Source: Cyanidiococcus yangmingshanensis
Taxonomy: Eukaryota; Rhodophyta; Bangiophyceae; Cyanidiales; Cyanidiaceae
NCBI GenBank assembly: GCA_013995675.1
Contig: VWRR01000013.1
Span: forward strand, 62,001 to 126,000
Length of the DNA: 64,000 bases
Reading direction: 5' to 3'
Both the position numbers and the translations under genes were made by a program. This document shows, one piece after another, positions 60,034 to 64,000 of this stretch (the first letter of the stretch is position 1; every line of letters begins with the position of its first letter). The notes under the pieces are model-generated. The model had not been told where the DNA came from. It saw only the letters and a program-made list of their open reading frames with translations, and searched no databases.

Positions 60034-62280
60034 ATGCAGAATGGCTGGCGTTCAACGACGCACTGGGTGTGCGGCTTTCCGTCCGGCGCGGAGGCGTACT
60101 TGAATGCTTCGTGTAGCGAGAACCGATTCTTAGCTTATAGTTCTCGTGAGTGGTCGCTGGAGAATACTGAACGTGCTGACTATGCGTCCGCCCGGGCGAG
60201 ATCCGCAAAGGGCGAAGACGGATTAACGTCGAAACGGGGCTCGGACCTCTATTCTCGAAAGTTGAACACTCTATCACTGGCCCAAAACGGTGGGCGTCCA
60301 ATAATGGCGATGTCGGCGCAGCCACGAGAACTTAATAACTGCGCTTATCGGCGTTGCCAGACAGGGCAGGCGGACTTGTCACCGTCGTACAGCTCCTTAG
60401 GACAGATCGCTTCGGGGGCAAATGCTCAATCAAAAGAGCCGTGTCGTAACGAAGGGCCAAAAGTTACAGGTAGTGAGCGCTCGCTGGTTCAGTATCCCAT
60501 GACTGACGTCCCAGACGCTTCCATGACACCTCCAATGAGCTTGTGCTGCCTATCTCCGAAATGCGCCATGATCAATGAGCAACTCATTCGGGTGCGACAC
60601 GTGACTCGTTTAGCCAGAGCTGAAGAAGACGATTCCCAGGGACCGACATGCTTCGTTGGAAGCCCTATCAGAGGCATGTTTTGGCGATGGAGACAGGGCT
60701 TTTTAGTGACTGCTGTTTTGCGGAGACAGCGACGAGACTCAGATCCTGGGTCATCCTCTTTGCCCGATGAACACGTAGCTGTTTCAACCGTTCAAAGGCG
60801 GGTTGTTTCATCGGGAGAACGGAGCCTCGTGGCAACCGAGACAATTCAATCAGCATTCAGTGGTCCTTTACGATGGCGAAGCTACCACGACTTTATAGAG
60901 CTCAGGTCGCACTTGCAGCGAAAGTATCCGGCGTGCGTTATTCCTGCGCTGCCACACATTCCGTTCTGGTTCACGTTGAGTGAACTTCTCGCAACAGATC
61001 GAATTCGGCAGGTTGAAAATGCCCTGGAGCGTTTCCTGAAGCGCACTCTCGAGCATCCGATTTTAGGAGTCGACCCAGTTCTAGAGTCGTTCATCGGCGG
61101 CCCAGTGAACTATTTTTCGCGGAATTACACACCAGACTCATCGAGCGGAGACAAGTTCCGGGTCAAAAGCAGTGCCGGAACTAGGCAAAAACATTCGAAC
61201 AAGTTGCGGAGTGGCATGCGGCCATTGGCCTCTATCCTCGACTTTCTCGGGGAGTGTAGACCGACCACGCTGTATCGTACCTTAATGCGCATTCGATGGC
61301 GATATTTTCTGCGGTTCGATGATTGGATCACGAGAGTGATTTTGCATCCGATTCAGCAACCATCCTGGGACAGGGAAGTGTCCGCATTGAGGGCCTCTCT
61401 AACCCGACCGGAACAGCGCTTCGACGATCTCGAGTCAGAACTAGAAGAGTGGGCGAGCGCAATGACAGCTCTGCGATCAAACGTAGAGGCGTACGAGCAG
61501 AGCACGCGACGATTGAATTTCAGCACAGGTGCGCTGGCTGAAACCTTGATCCACATGGAACAGCTCAAGGGAGCTTTTGCTCCGATAGACTCGAGACGAC
61601 AAGAGCAGGGGAGCGTTCTTGTACCTTGCAGTGACGACTCGGCTCCGGAACCGTGGCGAAGCTCATTGCGGCAATTGGTTGCACTGATGAATGTGGATTC
61701 TTTGACCTACAATGACGTAGGCGAAAATGTGGACCGAATGACCTCCAATTTGGCACAAGCCCGAGTCACACTGGAACGAGAGAAGGCCATGATGAACGCA
61801 GCTGCGTGGAGGCGTTTTCGCGAATGCGCTGAGGATTTCAGTGGACTTTTCATGGATGCCCGACGAGCCTTGAGCGTGTTGCGTTCCTCTCGAGAGCGCT
61901 ACCTCTACGCTGCAGAGAACTGGGAATACTTGGAGAAAAATTCTGAAACGGTTAGATTTCCGAGATCGGACCTACCAGCCCGGCAGCAGCCAGACTGGTC
62001 CCGAAAACATGATCGCGGGATCTCGGAAATGGACAACTCATCGCATCGTTCGAAACCTTGCCCTGCTCCGGCATTGGACGAGGACGTCACTGCTCGCGCA
62101 ACGGAATTGGCGATCGCGATAGAGCTAGCCAAACATGAACTAGAGGACGCTCGAAACATGTATGAGCATCATGCACGACTTTTTTATTCAGATCTCTACC
62201 GCCTCATGGAGACTGTTTCGAGGGAAATAGCAAACGCGGTGAAGGTGGTAGCGCAGGCCATGCGGAAGAGTCGTTCGTGA
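60034..62280 (+). CDS. PX-BAR sorting nexin
   Basis: 748 residues from the ATG at 60034. A disordered N-terminus of about 190 residues precedes a PX domain (about 200-345) with RWRSYHDFIELRSHLQRKYP, PALPHIPFW and VENALERFLKRTLEHPILG. These carry the basic RW-SYHDF motif and proline-rich loop used for phosphatidylinositol-3-phosphate binding. A BAR-type helical region (about 395-745) follows, with long charged helices (LESELEEWASAMTALRSN, NLAQARVTLEREKAMMNAAA, AIAIELAKHELEDARNMYEH). This arrangement is that of SNX1/2/Vps5 or SNX4/7/30 proteins working on endosome-to-Golgi tubules. An insertion within the PX domain of about 50 residues (RRQRRDSDPGS...) is unusual. Subfamily not resolved. No frame problem. 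Confidence 0.8.
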   Translation: MQNGWRSTTHWVCGFPSGAEAYLNASCSENRFLAYSSREWSLENTERADYASARARSAKGEDGLTSKRGSDLYSRKLNTLSLAQNGGRPIMAMSAQPRELNNCAYRRCQTGQADLSPSYSSLGQIASGANAQSKEPCRNEGPKVTGSERSLVQYPMTDVPDASMTPPMSLCCLSPKCAMINEQLIRVRHVTRLARAEEDDSQGPTCFVGSPIRGMFWRWRQGFLVTAVLRRQRRDSDPGSSSLPDEHVAVSTVQRRVVSSGERSLVATETIQSAFSGPLRWRSYHDFIELRSHLQRKYPACVIPALPHIPFWFTLSELLATDRIRQVENALERFLKRTLEHPILGVDPVLESFIGGPVNYFSRNYTPDSSSGDKFRVKSSAGTRQKHSNKLRSGMRPLASILDFLGECRPTTLYRTLMRIRWRYFLRFDDWITRVILHPIQQPSWDREVSALRASLTRPEQRFDDLESELEEWASAMTALRSNVEAYEQSTRRLNFSTGALAETLIHMEQLKGAFAPIDSRRQEQGSVLVPCSDDSAPEPWRSSLRQLVALMNVDSLTYNDVGENVDRMTSNLAQARVTLEREKAMMNAAAWRRFRECAEDFSGLFMDARRALSVLRSSRERYLYAAENWEYLEKNSETVRFPRSDLPARQQPDWSRKHDRGISEMDNSSHRSKPCPAPALDEDVTARATELAIAIELAKHELEDARNMYEHHARLFYSDLYRLMETVSREIANAVKVVAQAMRKSRS

Positions 62281-62336
62281 CTCGCTGTGGTTTCGCGTTC
62301 CGCGCCGACGTGAACCACTTGAAAGGGCCGTCCTGT

Positions 62337-63780
62337 TCAACAGTGAGTGCTGATTGTGGCACATCCGAGCAAGGCATGCAAGCTCGGAATATCACGTAGC
62401 GCATCATGTACATCTGCTGGAGCGATTTGCAAGCGGACTCTAGCATTTTGGAGCGAGAGACTCTGTCGAGCACCGCGGGCGGGCGCCGCAGAGTACTCAA
62501 CGATTCCATGGTGCCGCAATGAGGTGCTGCATATCTCGTGAAGCGTAGACAAATCCAAGGTCTCCAGGCGAAGTTTCGCGAACAATTGTCGGGCTAGAAC
62601 GAAGACTTCACGCAATTTGACGCATGCGGGATAGGCACATTTGGCGAGTACCCAGAGCACGATCTGCTGTTGAGTGGGCAATGATCCTATTGTTTCCAGT
62701 GTCGGTGTCGAGTTGGTTTTGTTCCCTAGCCTGGTGACGATCTCATGTAACGCGGCCGGCTCTGGAGACTTGGCATCTGATTTGTGATCGCTTGTAAAGA
62801 CCTTTCGGCAAGCACTCAGCATTGCTCGAACGTCCCCTTGATGGGCCGCAGCAACCTTGCGCGCTGCAAGCTCCAGTGCACTCCCATGAACGCCTCCGTG
62901 TGCAGCGTCGGATGCCAATCCCTCAACACCAAGTCGTTGCCGGGCGATCTCAACCAAGTCTTGACTGGTATAGGGTGCAAAGATCAGCACGATGGGCACA
63001 GGATCGCATGGAACGCAAAGCAGGCAACGCGCGTTCGGTAAAATCTACCGCATTGGCAATACCGATGACGCAGCATCTTTTCGGAAAGCGCAGTGGAATG
63101 GTGAAAAGCGCATACGCTAAGGAGCGGCGTCCCCGATGAGCCAGCCACAGGTCGACTTCATCGAGAACGAGGCAGAGCGGCCGACGGCTCCTCTGGAGCC
63201 GTTTCCGGAGCAACACGTCGATCAGTCTGCGTGTTGTTTGCGGATGGACGCCCCAGTCTAGTTCGCATACGCTTCTGTATCGTCTGTCCTTGCGCGTAGC
63301 GTCCAGTTTGGTTGCCTCCGAGCGACTCCTCCAGAGTCTGGAATAGAGTACTGACCTGGCGGATACCTGCCATGTTGATGTGCACAGCCTGGATACGTCC
63401 ACAAAAATTCTCGAGAGCACGCTCAACGACAAAGGTTTTCCCGCTGCCAGGAAGTCCAGCGATAAACAGATGCCGAGATGAACCTTCACTTGCGAGGGCC
63501 TCGAGTTCACTCCGGAGCCGGTGAAACTCAAAGGATCGTCCTATGGGTATCGTGCTTGGATCAGAAACCAAACCTTTTGATGCTTATCGACGGTTTTGAG
63601 CTCTAAGCTTGGATCAGGCTTCTTTTCCGACAAGTGAGTACGGCCATGAGCACCAAAACCTTCGACTCGCGCAGAAGCGTCGTCTTCTTTCTGGCCTAAG
63701 CTTGCTACCTGGGTTATAGCTCGCCTACGTTTACTGCTACGAAACACACTATCCACCGTCTGTTGACTCTGTGGCGACAT
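62337..63780 (-). CDS. CDC6: CDC6 replication-licensing AAA+ ATPase, several frame changes
   Basis: Loads MCM2-7 on origins with ORC and Cdt1. From the ATG at 63780 a basic N-terminus of about 65 residues (SSKRRRAITQ) precedes, in a second frame from about 63580, PIGRSFEFHRLRSELEAL and Walker A in FIAGLPGSGKTFVVERAL. A third frame carries Walker B (LCLVLDEVDLW) and sensor-1 (VIGIANAVDFTERALP). A fourth frame has VLIFAPYTSQDLVEIARQRL, AARKVAAAHQGDVRAMLSACRKVF (sensor-2 region), and a C-terminal winged helix. The GIAN-DFTER-LP block and the short N-terminus without a BAH domain favour CDC6 over ORC1. Three shifts in 1.4 kb while every catalytic block survives point to sequence indels or, less likely, a young pseudogene. 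The SNX 3' end is 56 bases away. Confidence 0.82.
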
Positions 63781-64000
63781 ACACGATGCCTAACGATTAT
63801 AGCGGTGTTTGAGCTCGTTCTGTTTTGTAAATAATGGCTTTTGCAGCCTACCCTTTCGCTTCCGAAGCGGAGACCGCGCGGCACTACGAATCTGACCGTG
63901 GTCGATCCCGCGCGAGTATTAGGCGCGAGTATAACCGCCGGCTGGAATCGGCGCATCGGTGTTTTCGCTTCGACTCGTCTGCTCGAGAGGACTTTTTTTC
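63781..64000. other. 5' flank of CDC6 to window edge
   Basis: Short ORFs only, nothing recognisable. Should include the CDC6 promoter. Confidence 0.4.

Noticed and set aside
62337-63780. ORC1 instead of CDC6
   Set aside because: No BAH domain, a short N-terminus and the GIAN-DFTER-LP block fit CDC6; archaeal-type Cdc6/Orc1 similarity is general to the family.

Overview
The window looks like nuclear DNA of a cyanidiophyte red alga, of the Cyanidioschyzon/Cyanidiococcus type. I infer this from five things: compact, essentially intron-less eukaryotic genes; many Arg/Ser/Ala-rich low-complexity extensions; moderately high GC; a mix of plant-like families (GATA factor with an 18-residue finger loop, PRONE RopGEF, SANTA-domain KNL2-like protein, PEP carboxylase); and the absence of bacterial operon signals. 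No mobile element, virus-like element, rRNA or convincing tRNA was seen by eye.

Layout. 1-5580: end of an ER lysophospholipid acyltransferase gene facing a very long PP2A B56 subunit. 5.6-6.9 kb: gene-free stretch with a 57-bp tandem repeat. 6.9-11.5 kb: a four-TM MARVEL-like protein diverging from a second B56 subunit. 11.5-15.3 kb: a PRONE-domain RopGEF and, just upstream on the same strand, a MIT-like/zinc-knuckle protein. 16.5-23.7 kb: GATA factor, RNA polymerase III second-largest subunit (RPC2) and a DGAT1/SOAT-type acyltransferase. 24.8-32.7 kb: centromeric histone CenH3, a two-finger CCCH protein, PEP carboxylase. 33.7-43.5 kb: an orphan Cys-rich type II membrane protein, an ankyrin protein, ALG13 and a membrane-anchored, motif-less TrpD-like protein. 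44-52.8 kb: NC2-beta with a split histone fold, a TCP11-family protein, acetyl-CoA C-acetyltransferase. 55-64 kb: SANTA-domain/AT-hook protein (KNL2/M18BP1-like), GPN1 GTPase, a PX-BAR sorting nexin and CDC6.

Functional themes. Centromere identity (CenH3 plus its probable loading factor), replication licensing (CDC6), transcription (RPC2, GPN1, NC2-beta, GATA), ER lipid and glycan synthesis (LPLAT, DGAT1, ALG13), carbon metabolism (PEPC, thiolase), and signalling or trafficking (two B56, RopGEF, sorting nexin, MIT protein). These are independent genes, not an operon.

A recurring oddity is that about ten conserved genes change reading frame once or more while homology continues on both sides. 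In two cases the shift sits at a short G run. The simplest reading is uncorrected single-base indels in the assembly; genuine loss of function in so many essential genes is unlikely. Start codons were chosen as in-frame ATGs near the start of recognisable homology. Intergenic gaps were inspected by eye only.
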